Origin: Candidatus Omnitrophota bacterium
GTDB taxonomy: Bacteria; Omnitrophota; Gorgyraeia; JABMRG01
DNA: 36,801 nucleotides
NCBI GenBank assembly: GCA_013202525.1
Contig: JABMQS010000037.1
Span: 1-36,801, forward strand
Reading direction: 5' to 3'
The notes below the pieces were generated by a model, which searched no databases, was not told where the DNA came from, and was given only the letters and a program-made list of their open reading frames with translations. Position numbers and translations under genes: made by a program. Below, piece by piece: positions 6,779-15,085 of the stretch (its first letter is position 1; the number at the start of each line of letters is the position of its first letter).

Positions 6779-8104
6779 CTATCTGCCGCCCCTCTCAGAC
6801 GACAGCGCCTCTTTTAATCTTAATATATCCTTATCCATAAACTCAGAGCGCGCATATAATGACCTTGCCTTCTCCAGGGCGGCCAGGGATGCCTCATGAT
6901 CTCCAAGGCTCTCTTCTATCCTGGCAAGGGTTACGTATGCCTCGCGGTTCTCGGGCCTTAACTCTATGGCCCTTGATATAGTCTCCTTTGCCTGCGCGTA
7001 CTCCCCGATGCCATCATAGGCATGCGCTAGGTTAGTGAGCAAAAATGAGTCGTCAGGGTCAGAAGAAAGCTTCTCTAAAGAGTATTCCTTCTCCTTCTCG
7101 TATTCCGCAGCTGCCTCCTCATACCTTTCCTGCGCATCATATATATCTGCCAGATTATTATGCGCCCTCGGATAATCCGGTATATACTCAAAGAGCCTTT
7201 CATACTCTGAGATCGACTTATCGAGTAAACCCCTGTCCCTGTAGACACTTGCAAGGTTATAATGGATGTCGATATTATCGGGGTTTAGGCTCAGGGACTT
7301 CTCAAGATGCTCGGCTGCCTCTCGGTAGCGCTCCATGTGCATATAGGCGAGCCCGAGGTTATTATGGATAGTGGCATTATTATAATCAAGGGGCAGGGCG
7401 CTGCTGTAGATATCGATGGCCCCGGTATACTTGCCTTCTTCAAAATATATATCACCCAAGAGCTTATAGGCCTCCAAGAATTCGGGATCTATCTCTATCA
7501 AATCCTTAAGCTGCGCTATCGCCTTGTCATAGTTATTATCACTGAAATAAAAATACGCCAGGCAGTAGCGGGCCTGAGCAAAATCCGGCCTTATCTTCAG
7601 CACCTCATCCAACAGTTTGTATGCTTGGGGCTTTGCCCCGGCTAAAAACAGATCCGCCGCACTATTAAGCCGATCGCCTGTATAGATGGTGCGGGTATTG
7701 CTGGCCAACCTCTTGATCCTGCGGTTCGAGCCGAGTTTAAGCTCTGCCTCCTTCAGGAGATTTATGGCACTCTTCGTAAGGCCTTCATTTATATATAACT
7801 GGGCCAGGTCACAATAGGCATCACAATAGGCAGGGTCTTTCTGGATGGTCAATTTATACTCATCTATGGCCTCGGGCATCATCTTGTTCTCAAGATAGGC
7901 GCTTGCAAGGGCATAGTTGACTGCAGATTCTTCGTTATTGACCTTTAGGGATTTTCTGAAGGAGTCTATGGCCTTATCATATGAACCCTCATCATAATAT
8001 TCAAGGCCCTGGTTATAAAGATAGAGCGCTAAATGGGGGCGGCCGGCATAGGCAAGGGCTGCGAGTAAGACCAGAATGATTATAAACTTAAATAGTATTC
8101 TCAT
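6779..8104 (-). CDS. Membrane-anchored tetratricopeptide repeat protein
   Basis: A 441-residue protein with one N-terminal hydrophobic segment (residues about 4-20) and then about eleven TPR units spanning nearly the whole chain, for example YNQGLEYYDEGSYDKAIDSF, NNLGLAYMHMERYREAAEHL and NNLADIYDAQERYEEAAAEY. TPRs are protein-interaction scaffolds; no catalytic domain is present. The anchor suggests a periplasm-facing scaffold at the inner membrane. It starts 28 nt after fabD, in the place where fabG and acpP often occur in other bacteria. The partner cannot be told. Confidence 0.9.
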   Translation of the reverse strand: MRILFKFIIILVLLAALAYAGRPHLALYLYNQGLEYYDEGSYDKAIDSFRKSLKVNNEESAVNYALASAYLENKMMPEAIDEYKLTIQKDPAYCDAYCDLAQLYINEGLTKSAINLLKEAELKLGSNRRIKRLASNTRTIYTGDRLNSAADLFLAGAKPQAYKLLDEVLKIRPDFAQARYCLAYFYFSDNNYDKAIAQLKDLIEIDPEFLEAYKLLGDIYFEEGKYTGAIDIYSSALPLDYNNATIHNNLGLAYMHMERYREAAEHLEKSLSLNPDNIDIHYNLASVYRDRGLLDKSISEYERLFEYIPDYPRAHNNLADIYDAQERYEEAAAEYEKEKEYSLEKLSSDPDDSFLLTNLAHAYDGIGEYAQAKETISRAIELRPENREAYVTLARIEESLGDHEASLAALEKARSLYARSEFMDKDILRLKEALSSERGGR

Positions 8105-8132
8105 CCTCTTCCATAAAAGGTAAGGGATAACT

Positions 8133-9023
8133 TCAAGCGGATATGTTTTGGCAGGTCAGGTCCGGATCTATGCGTCGGAGAAGCCCTTTTAACACAGTAC
8201 CGGGACCTATCTCAAGAAAGTTAGTAACGCCGCGCTTTGTGACATTTTTTATAGACTCTTCCCAGCGCGTGGTGGTGCTGACCTGGTCCACAAGGTTTTC
8301 CTTTATCAGTGTGGGGTCGTCCTGCGAAAAAGCAGTGACATTGCTTACAACAGGTATCTTCGGGGCAATGATCATAATACCTTTTAGAGCGGCTGCGAGC
8401 TTGTGTGAGGCGCTGGCCATAAGGCTTGAATGAAAGGCGCCGCTCACATCGAGCATTATCACCCGCCTTGCGCCTCTCTCCCTGGAAAGCGCGGCTGCCT
8501 TATCAACGGCCTCTACCGTGCCTGAGACTACGACCTGCCCGGGGCAGTTGAGATTTGCTATCTCTGCGCCGGAATCCTCGCAGACCTTCATCAGCTTTTC
8601 AACATCGAGTCCCAGTATCGAGGCCATCTTGCCGGGATTTTCTCTTCCGGCTTCTTCCATATACTGACCCCTGAACCTGACAATCTTTACAGCATCGCTG
8701 AAATTAAGCGCTTCGGCGGCAACAAGCGCTGTATACTCACCCAGGCTCAAGCCCAATGCCACAACAGGGGTAAACTCTGTCTTGTCACTAAGAAGCACCC
8801 TGAATGCAGCAATAGAAGCCACAAGGATAGCTGCCTGGCAATTTTCTGTCTTGGTAAGTTCTACGGCGGGACCCTCAAAGCACAACTTGGCGATATCGAA
8901 ACCTAAGATCTTATTGGCGTGATCAAAGGTCTTGCGGGCAATCTCATGCTCGTCATAGAGCGCTTTACCCATGCCCACATACTGAACCCCTTGGCCGGGA
9001 AAGATATAGGCTGTCTCTACCAT
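8133..9023 (-). CDS. fabD: Malonyl-CoA:ACP transacylase
   Basis: A 296-residue enzyme that transfers malonate from CoA to acyl carrier protein, supplying fatty-acid elongation in the cytoplasm. It shows the N-terminal FPGQGVQYVGMG motif, the nucleophile S93 in GLSLGEY, an arginine-containing RFRGQYMEEA segment and the catalytic H198 in GAFHSSL. It is slightly shorter than the usual 305-315 residues but complete. Its ATG overlaps the end of fabH by 7 nt, so translation is coupled. No fabG, acpP or fabF follows. Confidence 0.95.
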   Translation of the reverse strand: MVETAYIFPGQGVQYVGMGKALYDEHEIARKTFDHANKILGFDIAKLCFEGPAVELTKTENCQAAILVASIAAFRVLLSDKTEFTPVVALGLSLGEYTALVAAEALNFSDAVKIVRFRGQYMEEAGRENPGKMASILGLDVEKLMKVCEDSGAEIANLNCPGQVVVSGTVEAVDKAAALSRERGARRVIMLDVSGAFHSSLMASASHKLAAALKGIMIIAPKIPVVSNVTAFSQDDPTLIKENLVDQVSTTTRWEESIKNVTKRGVTNFLEIGPGTVLKGLLRRIDPDLTCQNISA

Positions 9024-10003
9024 CGCATGACTACCGATCCCCAGGTAAGGCCTGCGCCAAAGGCAACCAAGACAACAACATCCCCTTTCTTCACACGTCT
9101 CTGTTCTACCGCCTCACATAGGGCCATTATTGTCGAGGCAGAGGAGACATTGCCGTACTTTGCAACATTAAGAAAGACCTTCTCCTCCGGCAATCCGATC
9201 CTCTGCCTTACAGAGTTTATGATCCTTATATTTGCCTGATGGGGTATCAAAAGCGAGATATCCTTGCAGGTCAGGTTTGCGTCACATACCACACGGGTGG
9301 CTGCGTCTGTCATAAGTCTTACCGCAGACTTAAAGACCTCACTGCCGCTCATCTTGATATAATGAAGCCTCTGTTTAAGCGTATCTTTTGAGGCCGGGTG
9401 ACGCGATCCGCCTCCCGGAAGATAGAGCAGATTTGCAAGGTTTCCATCAGCACCGAGATAAGAAGATATGATACCTCCGGATTTTACCGGCTGAAGAACC
9501 GCAGCGCCTGCCCCGTCACCAAATAGCACGCAGGTATTCCTGTCTGTCCAGTCGGTGACCGATGACAAGACCTCGACCCCTATAACCAGAGCGTTCTTAT
9601 ACATACCGCCTGCTATCATCTCCTTTGCGGTCACGAGACCGTAAACAAACCCTGAACATGCGGCGCCCAGGTCAAAACAGGCGGCATTCTTCGCGCCGAC
9701 CTTAGCCTGCACAAAACAGGCAGTTGACGGAAACGGCATATCAGGGGTTATAGTGGCAACTATTATAAGCTCGAGGTCTTCGGGCTTTAGCTTGGCATAG
9801 GCGAGTGCCTTCTTCGCAGCCTCTGAAGCCAATGCGCTGGCCGGGGTCCCGGGCTGTGCAATCCTGCGTTTCTTTATACCGGTGCGCGTAGTTATCCACT
9901 CATCCGATGTATCTACCATCCTTTCGAGATCCGCGTTGGTCAAGACCTTCTTGGGAAGATACATACCGATGCCGGTAATACCAACCGCTTTCTTCTTCGT
10001 CAT
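9017..10003 (-). CDS. fabH: Beta-ketoacyl-ACP synthase III
   Basis: A 328-residue condensing enzyme that starts fatty-acid synthesis by joining acetyl-CoA to malonyl-ACP. The active-site cysteine lies in DLGAACSGFVYG (C116), with the histidine in IPHQANIRI and asparagine in KYGNVSSAS. The ORF track starts one codon earlier at a TTG (10006); I prefer the ATG at 10003 because AAGGA lies at suitable spacing, but both fit. It lies 27 nt after plsX and overlaps fabD. Confidence 0.95.
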   Translation of the reverse strand: MTKKKAVGITGIGMYLPKKVLTNADLERMVDTSDEWITTRTGIKKRRIAQPGTPASALASEAAKKALAYAKLKPEDLELIIVATITPDMPFPSTACFVQAKVGAKNAACFDLGAACSGFVYGLVTAKEMIAGGMYKNALVIGVEVLSSVTDWTDRNTCVLFGDGAGAAVLQPVKSGGIISSYLGADGNLANLLYLPGGGSRHPASKDTLKQRLHYIKMSGSEVFKSAVRLMTDAATRVVCDANLTCKDISLLIPHQANIRIINSVRQRIGLPEEKVFLNVAKYGNVSSASTIMALCEAVEQRRVKKGDVVVLVAFGAGLTWGSVVMRW

Positions 10004-10030
10004 CAATGACTTCCTTTTAAGATGCTATTA

Positions 10031-11026
10031 TCAATGCGTCGACTTTATCGCATCTACGATGCGTTGATTTATCTGGTGGCTTACAAACTCTCCAGCCTCT
10101 CTTATGGCGTTCTTTATGGCCTTGGCAGAAGAACTGCCATGGCCGATAATGCAGGCACCGTTTACTCCTAAAAGCGGCGCCCCGCCGTACTCAGAATAGT
10201 CGATCTCCTTCTTCAGGGAACGAAAGGCCGGCAGGCTCAATAGCGCCCCTATGCGGGTCATCAGGCCCTGCTTTAATTTTCGCTTAAGGAATATGGCGAG
10301 GGTTTGGGCAAGGCTTTCGGATACCTTCAACACTACATTTCCCACAAAACCATCGCAGACAACGACATCATAATCACCGGTATATATATCCCCGCCCTCA
10401 ACATTTCCCACAAATTTAAGGGTGCTTGCGTTAAGCAGCCTGTGCGTCTCTTTTATGAAATCGGTTCCTTTTGTGGCTTCCTCACCAACGCTCAAAAGCC
10501 CAACCTTGACCTGCCTCTTCTTCAGGATATACCTCTGTAAGGCATCGCCCATTATGGCATACTGGAGGAGGTGTTCGGGCTTGGGGTCTATGTTTGCCCC
10601 CGCATCTATCAAGACGCAGAGGTCCTTCAGAGTTGGGTATATTATGGCTATACCGGGACGGTACGCTCCTTCAAGCAGGCCCATCCTCAGCGTTACAGCA
10701 CAGACCACGGCTCCTGTGTTTCCGGCAGACATAAAGGCGTCTGCCTTGCCATCTTTTAATAACATCGCGCCGACATTTATGGATGAATTCTTCTTGCGCC
10801 GCACACTCAGAGCTGCCGGCTCATCCATGCCTATGACCTCCGTGGCATGACATACAGAGATGTTCCTCAACCCCCTGGAGCCTCTCTTAAAAAGTTCGCG
10901 CTGTATCTTCTCATTATCACCGACCAGGACTATATCGTAGCCGAACTCACGCGCGGCCATGACCGCCCCTTCAACAACGACCTGGGGTGCTTTATCTCCG
11001 CCCATCGCATCTACTGCAATACGCAT
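10031..11026 (-). CDS. plsX: Phosphate acyltransferase
   Basis: A 331-residue soluble enzyme that converts acyl-ACP to acyl-phosphate, the first step of phospholipid synthesis by the PlsX/PlsY route. Family motifs are clear: AVDAMGGDKAPQVVVEGA at the start, FMSAGNTGAVV, and GGAPLLGVNGACIIGHGSS near the C-terminus. Length is normal. A GAGGAG Shine-Dalgarno precedes the ATG. The rpmF-plsX-fabH-fabD order is widespread in bacteria. Confidence 0.96.
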   Translation of the reverse strand: MRIAVDAMGGDKAPQVVVEGAVMAAREFGYDIVLVGDNEKIQRELFKRGSRGLRNISVCHATEVIGMDEPAALSVRRKKNSSINVGAMLLKDGKADAFMSAGNTGAVVCAVTLRMGLLEGAYRPGIAIIYPTLKDLCVLIDAGANIDPKPEHLLQYAIMGDALQRYILKKRQVKVGLLSVGEEATKGTDFIKETHRLLNASTLKFVGNVEGGDIYTGDYDVVVCDGFVGNVVLKVSESLAQTLAIFLKRKLKQGLMTRIGALLSLPAFRSLKKEIDYSEYGGAPLLGVNGACIIGHGSSSAKAIKNAIREAGEFVSHQINQRIVDAIKSTH

Positions 11027-11035
11027 TTTGCTCCT

Positions 11036-11236
11036 CTATTTCTTCGGTTTTTTCTTCTTTTCTTTCTTTACCACGACCTGCTTTCCCTTATAATGCCCGC
11101 AGGCCGGGCAGACATGGTGGCTAAGAACCGGTTTATCGCAACTTGAACACTTGGTAAGTGCCGGGCTCTTTAGTTTGTAATGCGTGCGCCTCTTCTTCTG
11201 TCTTGTGGATGAATGTCTGCGTTTAGGGTGTGCCAT
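11036..11236 (-). CDS. rpmF: 50S ribosomal protein L32
   Basis: A 66-residue basic protein with the L32 start (MAHPKRRHSSTRQKKRRTHY) and a four-cysteine zinc ribbon (CSSCDKP, CPACGHYKG). A lysine-rich tail extends it slightly beyond the usual 55-60 residues. The Shine-Dalgarno AGGAGG lies inside the last two codons and stop of yggU, so it is tightly embedded in the operon. The 9-nt gap to plsX is the conserved bacterial arrangement. Confidence 0.97.
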   Translation of the reverse strand: MAHPKRRHSSTRQKKRRTHYKLKSPALTKCSSCDKPVLSHHVCPACGHYKGKQVVVKKEKKKKPKK

Positions 11237-11242
11237 TTGTCA

Positions 11243-11467
11243 CTACCTCCTGTTGATCTCCACTATCTTCTTGCGGTTATTCTCTCCGGTGATAATACGT
11301 ATATCAGCCTTCTTAACGCTATAATAATCGGCCAATGCCTCTATGAGAGACTTATTTGCCTTGCCGTCAGTCGGCGCTGCCTTAAGGTGTACCTTTAGTG
11401 AACCATCCGCATTCTCGCTGACTTCTATCCTTGATGCGCGGGGCTGCACCTTGACCGATACCCTCAT
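11243..11467 (-). CDS. DUF167 (YggU-like) protein
   Basis: A 74-residue small alpha/beta protein of the DUF167/YggU family, recognised by VKVQPRASR, LKVHLKAAPTDGKANKSLIEAL and KKADIRIITGENNRKKIVEI. Its function is unknown in all bacteria I know of. The ORF track begins at 11530, but the family start MRVSVKV matches the ATG at 11467. That ATG overlaps the yggT stop as ATGA, the usual sign of translational coupling, so I use the shorter form. Confidence 0.88.
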   Translation of the reverse strand: MRVSVKVQPRASRIEVSENADGSLKVHLKAAPTDGKANKSLIEALADYYSVKKADIRIITGENNRKKIVEINRR

Positions 11468-11763
11468 CTCAATCTGGTAGCCAGGTCTGTAAGCGTGCGC
11501 ACCAGAAAACTCTGCAGAAATATCAGGCATAGAATAGCTATGATCGGCGATAAATCGAATGCAAAAAACTGCAGCCTTAATGCTTTTCTTATGGGATTTA
11601 GTATCGGATCTGTAGCCCTCTGCAAAAACTGCACGATCGGGTTAAACGGATCCGGATTTACCCAGCTTACCAATGCCCTTATTATAATGAGCCAGTACAA
11701 TAACGTAATGAGTATATCGAGCAGCCTGGCGATACTGAATATAAAATTTCCCAATATAAACAT
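11464..11763 (-). CDS. YggT-family membrane protein
   Basis: A 99-residue protein with two hydrophobic blocks (residues about 8-30 and 65-90) and the family stretch LIIIRALVSWVNPDPFNPIVQFL. YggT/YlmG proteins are linked to osmotic tolerance and cell-division gene clusters, with unclear mechanism. It lies 14 nt after proC. The yggS-proC-yggT-yggU order matches the ylm region that follows ftsZ in many bacteria. Confidence 0.9.
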   Translation of the reverse strand: MFILGNFIFSIARLLDILITLLYWLIIIRALVSWVNPDPFNPIVQFLQRATDPILNPIRKALRLQFFAFDLSPIIAILCLIFLQSFLVRTLTDLATRLR

Positions 11764-11777
11764 CTTCTCTTACCTCT

Positions 11778-12578
11778 CTATCTGGACAGCTCTTTTGCTC
11801 TCTTGGCAGCGGCCTTTACCACGGCCTTTACCATTCCCGCAAAACCCCTCTTCTCAAAAACCTTTAGCGCTGCCTCGGTAGTACCACCTTTTGATGTCAC
11901 TCTTTTGCGCAATTTTGAAGGGTGGATACTGCAATTATACTGAAGGAGCGCGGAACCAAATGCCGTCTCAAGCACGAGCTTCTCAGCGGTGCGCTTGTCC
12001 AAGCCGCACGCCAGGGCAGCCTCCATCATGGCCTCCATCAGGAGATAAAAATATGCAGGCCCGCTGCCTGAAACAGCCGTCACAGCATCCATCTGTGATT
12101 CTTTCAAATGCACAACTTCGCCGACACAGGAGAATATCTTATCCGCGGCCCCTACATCTGACCTTGAGACACCTCTGGCAGAGGATATAGCGGTTATACC
12201 GCAGCCTATCAAAGCGGGGGCATTTGGCATAACCCTCAGTATCCTCTTTGCACCTGTCTTGTCTTTTATAAAATCGGTCGTTATGCCCGCGGCTATGCTT
12301 ATTATGAGCTTCTTTTTTACTACAGGCTCAAGCTCCTTTAAGACCGCCTGCATATTCTGGGGCTTAACAGCAAGGATGACTATATCACTCTTTGCAGCAG
12401 CCTCCTTGTTGGATGAGGTCAGCTTTATGCGGTAGGTCTTCTTGATGTATCTGCGCCTTGATGAGGAGAGCTCGGATGCCATAATAGAGGACTTCCTAAA
12501 AAGGCCTTTACCAATAAGGCCTCTCAACAACGCCTCACCCATATTGCCGCAACCTATAAACGCTATTGTCTTATTCAT
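11778..12578 (-). CDS. proC: Pyrroline-5-carboxylate reductase
   Basis: A 266-residue enzyme performing the last step of proline synthesis (P5C to proline with NAD(P)H). The Rossmann motif IGCGNMGEALLRGL opens the protein; VKPQNM, RVMPNAPALIG and AVSGSGPAYFYLLMEAM follow, and the C-terminal dimer domain ends with TSKGGTTEAALKV. Length is normal. It starts 3 nt after the yggS stop. Confidence 0.95.
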   Translation of the reverse strand: MNKTIAFIGCGNMGEALLRGLIGKGLFRKSSIMASELSSSRRRYIKKTYRIKLTSSNKEAAAKSDIVILAVKPQNMQAVLKELEPVVKKKLIISIAAGITTDFIKDKTGAKRILRVMPNAPALIGCGITAISSARGVSRSDVGAADKIFSCVGEVVHLKESQMDAVTAVSGSGPAYFYLLMEAMMEAALACGLDKRTAEKLVLETAFGSALLQYNCSIHPSKLRKRVTSKGGTTEAALKVFEKRGFAGMVKAVVKAAAKRAKELSR

Positions 12579-12581
12579 ATC

Positions 12582-13268
12582 CTATCCGCTAAATACTGCT
12601 GTTCCGATGCGCACGAAGGTAGCGCCTTCTTCTACCGCTACCTCATAATCCTGGGTCATGCCCATTGACAGCTCTTTAATATCTGTATTGGGTATTGCCT
12701 CAGCCCTCAGGCTGTCTCTCAATTCCCGCAGCTTGATAAAACAAGGCCTTGTGAGTTCCGGATCATCAACAAACGGTGCCATTGTCATAAGGCCTACTAT
12801 ACGTATATTAGAAAGTCTTGCCGCTTCCTTTATAAATAATGGGGCCTCTTTTAACTCGACCCCGTATTTAGAAGACTCGCCTGAGACATTAACCTCAATC
12901 AGGCAATCTATTCTCTTATCCAGCGAGGCGGCCCTCTTGTCTATCTCCTCTGCCAATCTCATGCTGTCAAGGGAATGCACGACTTCAAAGAGCTCAAGGG
13001 CCTTCTTCACCTTGTTGGTCTGAAGGTGGCCTATCATATGCCATCGGGCCTTACTAGCTGTATCGCCCAGCTGGTTATATTTTAAAAGAGCGTCCTGAGC
13101 CCTGTTTTCGCCTATATCTGTTACACCACAGGACAAGGCCTCTTTTACCTGATCTGCCGTAGCGGCCTTGGTAACACAGATTAATTTGACATCATCTGGC
13201 GAGCGGTCTCTTCTTAGGGCTGCCTCTGTGATCCTCTTTCTGATGCGGGCAAGATTATCCTGAATCAT
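12582..13268 (-). CDS. yggS: YggS-family PLP-binding protein
   Basis: A 228-residue single-domain TIM barrel of the YggS/PROSC family, which carries pyridoxal phosphate on a lysine (K34 in LICVTKAAT) and buffers PLP pools rather than catalysing a known reaction. Other family marks are IGENRAQDAL, WHMIGHLQTNKVKK and ELSMGMTQDYEVAVEEG. It is the first gene after a predicted promoter, with only 8 nt between the -10 box and the ATG, so it is probably translated from a leaderless mRNA. Confidence 0.93.
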   Translation of the reverse strand: MIQDNLARIRKRITEAALRRDRSPDDVKLICVTKAATADQVKEALSCGVTDIGENRAQDALLKYNQLGDTASKARWHMIGHLQTNKVKKALELFEVVHSLDSMRLAEEIDKRAASLDKRIDCLIEVNVSGESSKYGVELKEAPLFIKEAARLSNIRIVGLMTMAPFVDDPELTRPCFIKLRELRDSLRAEAIPNTDIKELSMGMTQDYEVAVEEGATFVRIGTAVFSG

Positions 13269-13276
13269 TTCCGCCT

Positions 13277-13305
13277 ACTTTATCATAAACTAATACTTTA
13301 GTCAA
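13277..13305 (-). promoter_or_regulatory. Predicted sigma70 promoter for the yggS-proC-rpmF-fab operon
   Basis: On the minus strand, TTGACT (13300-13305) and TAAAGT (13277-13282) are separated by 17 nt. Transcription would start near 13270, one to three bases from the yggS ATG. No terminator separates it from the upstream dcw cluster, so read-through is also possible. Confidence 0.6.
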
Positions 13306-13314
13306 TATATATCA

Positions 13315-13824
13315 TTAATACATCTTTAAGATATAGTTGGGTTCAGCGTATTCAACGCCCGGATTGTGCTGAAACAAGGATACTGCCTCCTCAACGCTCA
13401 TATCTTTAGGCAGTTTTACCTTATAACTGCGGTACAAGGCCTTCTCCGCGGGAGGCATCTTCTTATATGCCTCCTTAAAAAGCGCCTCATCCGGTATCTC
13501 TTCTACGGCATGGTACTGTTTACCCATAAACCAGTACCAGCCCTCGGCATCTCTCTCCAGCCTATAATCCTTCTTAAAACGTGTAACAGCCGGCTTAATA
13601 TTGTGCAGACGGCTCACATCTGCCGAGTCTATGCCAGCGTCTTTTAGCACATCATCTATGCCTGCGCCTTCCTTTAAACCGACAAGCACCACACCAGGGG
13701 CATATCCCGGCACATCTTCTTCAGCTCTCACAAGCGCTTTTCCGCCAATACCAAAAGAAAACGCCAGGCCAAACAGCAGCAGCCCGGCAATAGCCCTTCT
13801 CATGCTTAAATGAAATCTTCTCAT
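13315..13824 (-). CDS. Exported orphan subtilase-prodomain-like protein in the ftsZ position
   Basis: A 169-residue protein. The ORF track extends it to 14109, but that extension reads through ftsA in another frame; the ATG at 13824 has a good Shine-Dalgarno (AAGGAG) and begins a signal peptide (MRRFHLSMRRAIAGLLLFG). After cleavage, YAPGVVLVGLKEGAGIDDVL and YKVKLPKDMSVEEAVSL with PGVEYAEPNYI closely resemble the N-terminal prodomain (inhibitor I9 or fervidolysin-type) of secreted subtilases. No protease domain follows. It could be a stand-alone protease inhibitor or chaperone. It lies 23 nt after ftsA, where ftsZ is expected. Family resemblance is by eye. Confidence 0.75.
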   Translation of the reverse strand: MRRFHLSMRRAIAGLLLFGLAFSFGIGGKALVRAEEDVPGYAPGVVLVGLKEGAGIDDVLKDAGIDSADVSRLHNIKPAVTRFKKDYRLERDAEGWYWFMGKQYHAVEEIPDEALFKEAYKKMPPAEKALYRSYKVKLPKDMSVEEAVSLFQHNPGVEYAEPNYILKMY

Positions 13825-13847
13825 CTGATACTCCTTAAAGATCAACC

Positions 13848-15074
13848 TTAAAAGTAGTCGTAGTAGAGGGTGCGGGCGCGGTCGGCAACGGCAAGAACAA
13901 GGTTCTTTGGGCCCATGTTGAGAATCGACTTCTTTGACTGCCTTCTCTCGCTGCCATATTTGAGAAGGCCGATAGAGGTTGCATAGATATGGCTGGGAAG
14001 CGGCTTGGGAGAGGTGCCCAGCCCGATGATGTGGCCCATCTTTACCGGAAAATTTAAAGCAAGCTCTGCCTGCTCCATGCAGCCGTCCAGCATGACCGGC
14101 TCGCCGCATATTACAACGCCGCTGGAGGCATTCTCAGCACAACCGGAATTTAAAAGCTCCTTCTTTATGCTATTAAATATCTTATCATATTCTGAAACGA
14201 GTATGGCCTTCAGTTCACCTTTAGAGATGCTCCTGCTGTGAGAGTCTACCTTGACAGTTATCGTCTCCTCGCCGGCCGACTCTTCCAGGGAACCGTTTTC
14301 TATCTTAAGTCTTTCAGCAACACCCTCTGGTATGCGCAGCTTATCGGAGACGACCTTTGTGATATTGTCACCGCCTGAAGGCAGGATGCTCACATAGCTA
14401 AGCCTCTTCTCCAAAAATATAAGTATCTCCGTCAGGTCTGCCCCGATATCCACAAGCACAACACCCAGGTCCTTATCGTGCTGGGAGAGAACCGATGAAG
14501 CAGTAGCGATACCTGATATCACATAGTCCTCGATCCCTATCCCCGCCTGCTGCACTGCTTTTTTCAGGTTGTCTATAACGGATATCTTGGCTGTCACAAG
14601 ATACAGGTCTGTCTCGAGCTTCATCCCAAACATGCCCGCCGGGTTGACGATACCCTTCTCCCCGTCTACGGTAAAGTCCTTCCTTACGCTGTATACGATA
14701 TCCCTCTCATAAGGCATGTGGATCGATTTTGCATTGGCTATTGCCCTGTCAACATCGCGCCTTGTGATCTCATTGTCCCTGTCGGATATGAGGATCTGTC
14801 CATGCGAGGCTATGCCCTTCATGTGCGTGCCGGATATATTAAAGACCGCAGACTGGACCTTCTTGCCGCTTATCTCCTCGGCCTCATACACAGCCTTGCT
14901 GATCGCCTCAGAGAGGCCCTTTATATCGGTGACTACGCCGCGGTTCAGGCAATCATGATGGCTCAAACCATAGCCCAATACGTCAAGCTGATCATTCTTG
15001 CCGGGCGCCGCTATTAGACAGCAGACCTTGCTTGCGCCAATGTCTAAGGCTGTTATGATCTTTTCTTTTGCCAT
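13848..15074 (-). CDS. ftsA: Cell division protein FtsA
   Basis: A 408-residue actin-like ATPase that tethers FtsZ to the membrane. The phosphate-1 motif is TALDIGASKVCCLIA; the SHS2/1C region follows (SAVFNISGTHMKG), then phosphate-2 (GVVLVDIGADLTEILIF) and the adenosine motif (GVVICGEPVMLDGC). The C-terminus (ADRARTLYYDYF) could be the amphipathic membrane-targeting helix. GGGAG precedes the ATG. It is complete, which implies FtsZ exists in the cell although ftsZ is not the next gene. Confidence 0.95.
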   Translation of the reverse strand: MAKEKIITALDIGASKVCCLIAAPGKNDQLDVLGYGLSHHDCLNRGVVTDIKGLSEAISKAVYEAEEISGKKVQSAVFNISGTHMKGIASHGQILISDRDNEITRRDVDRAIANAKSIHMPYERDIVYSVRKDFTVDGEKGIVNPAGMFGMKLETDLYLVTAKISVIDNLKKAVQQAGIGIEDYVISGIATASSVLSQHDKDLGVVLVDIGADLTEILIFLEKRLSYVSILPSGGDNITKVVSDKLRIPEGVAERLKIENGSLEESAGEETITVKVDSHSRSISKGELKAILVSEYDKIFNSIKKELLNSGCAENASSGVVICGEPVMLDGCMEQAELALNFPVKMGHIIGLGTSPKPLPSHIYATSIGLLKYGSERRQSKKSILNMGPKNLVLAVADRARTLYYDYF

Positions 15075-15085
15075 ACTTTTACTCC

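Noticed and set aside
13825-14109. N-terminal extension of the prodomain-like ORF
   Set aside because: It overlaps ftsA in another frame; the ATG at 13824 has a Shine-Dalgarno and opens a proper signal peptide.
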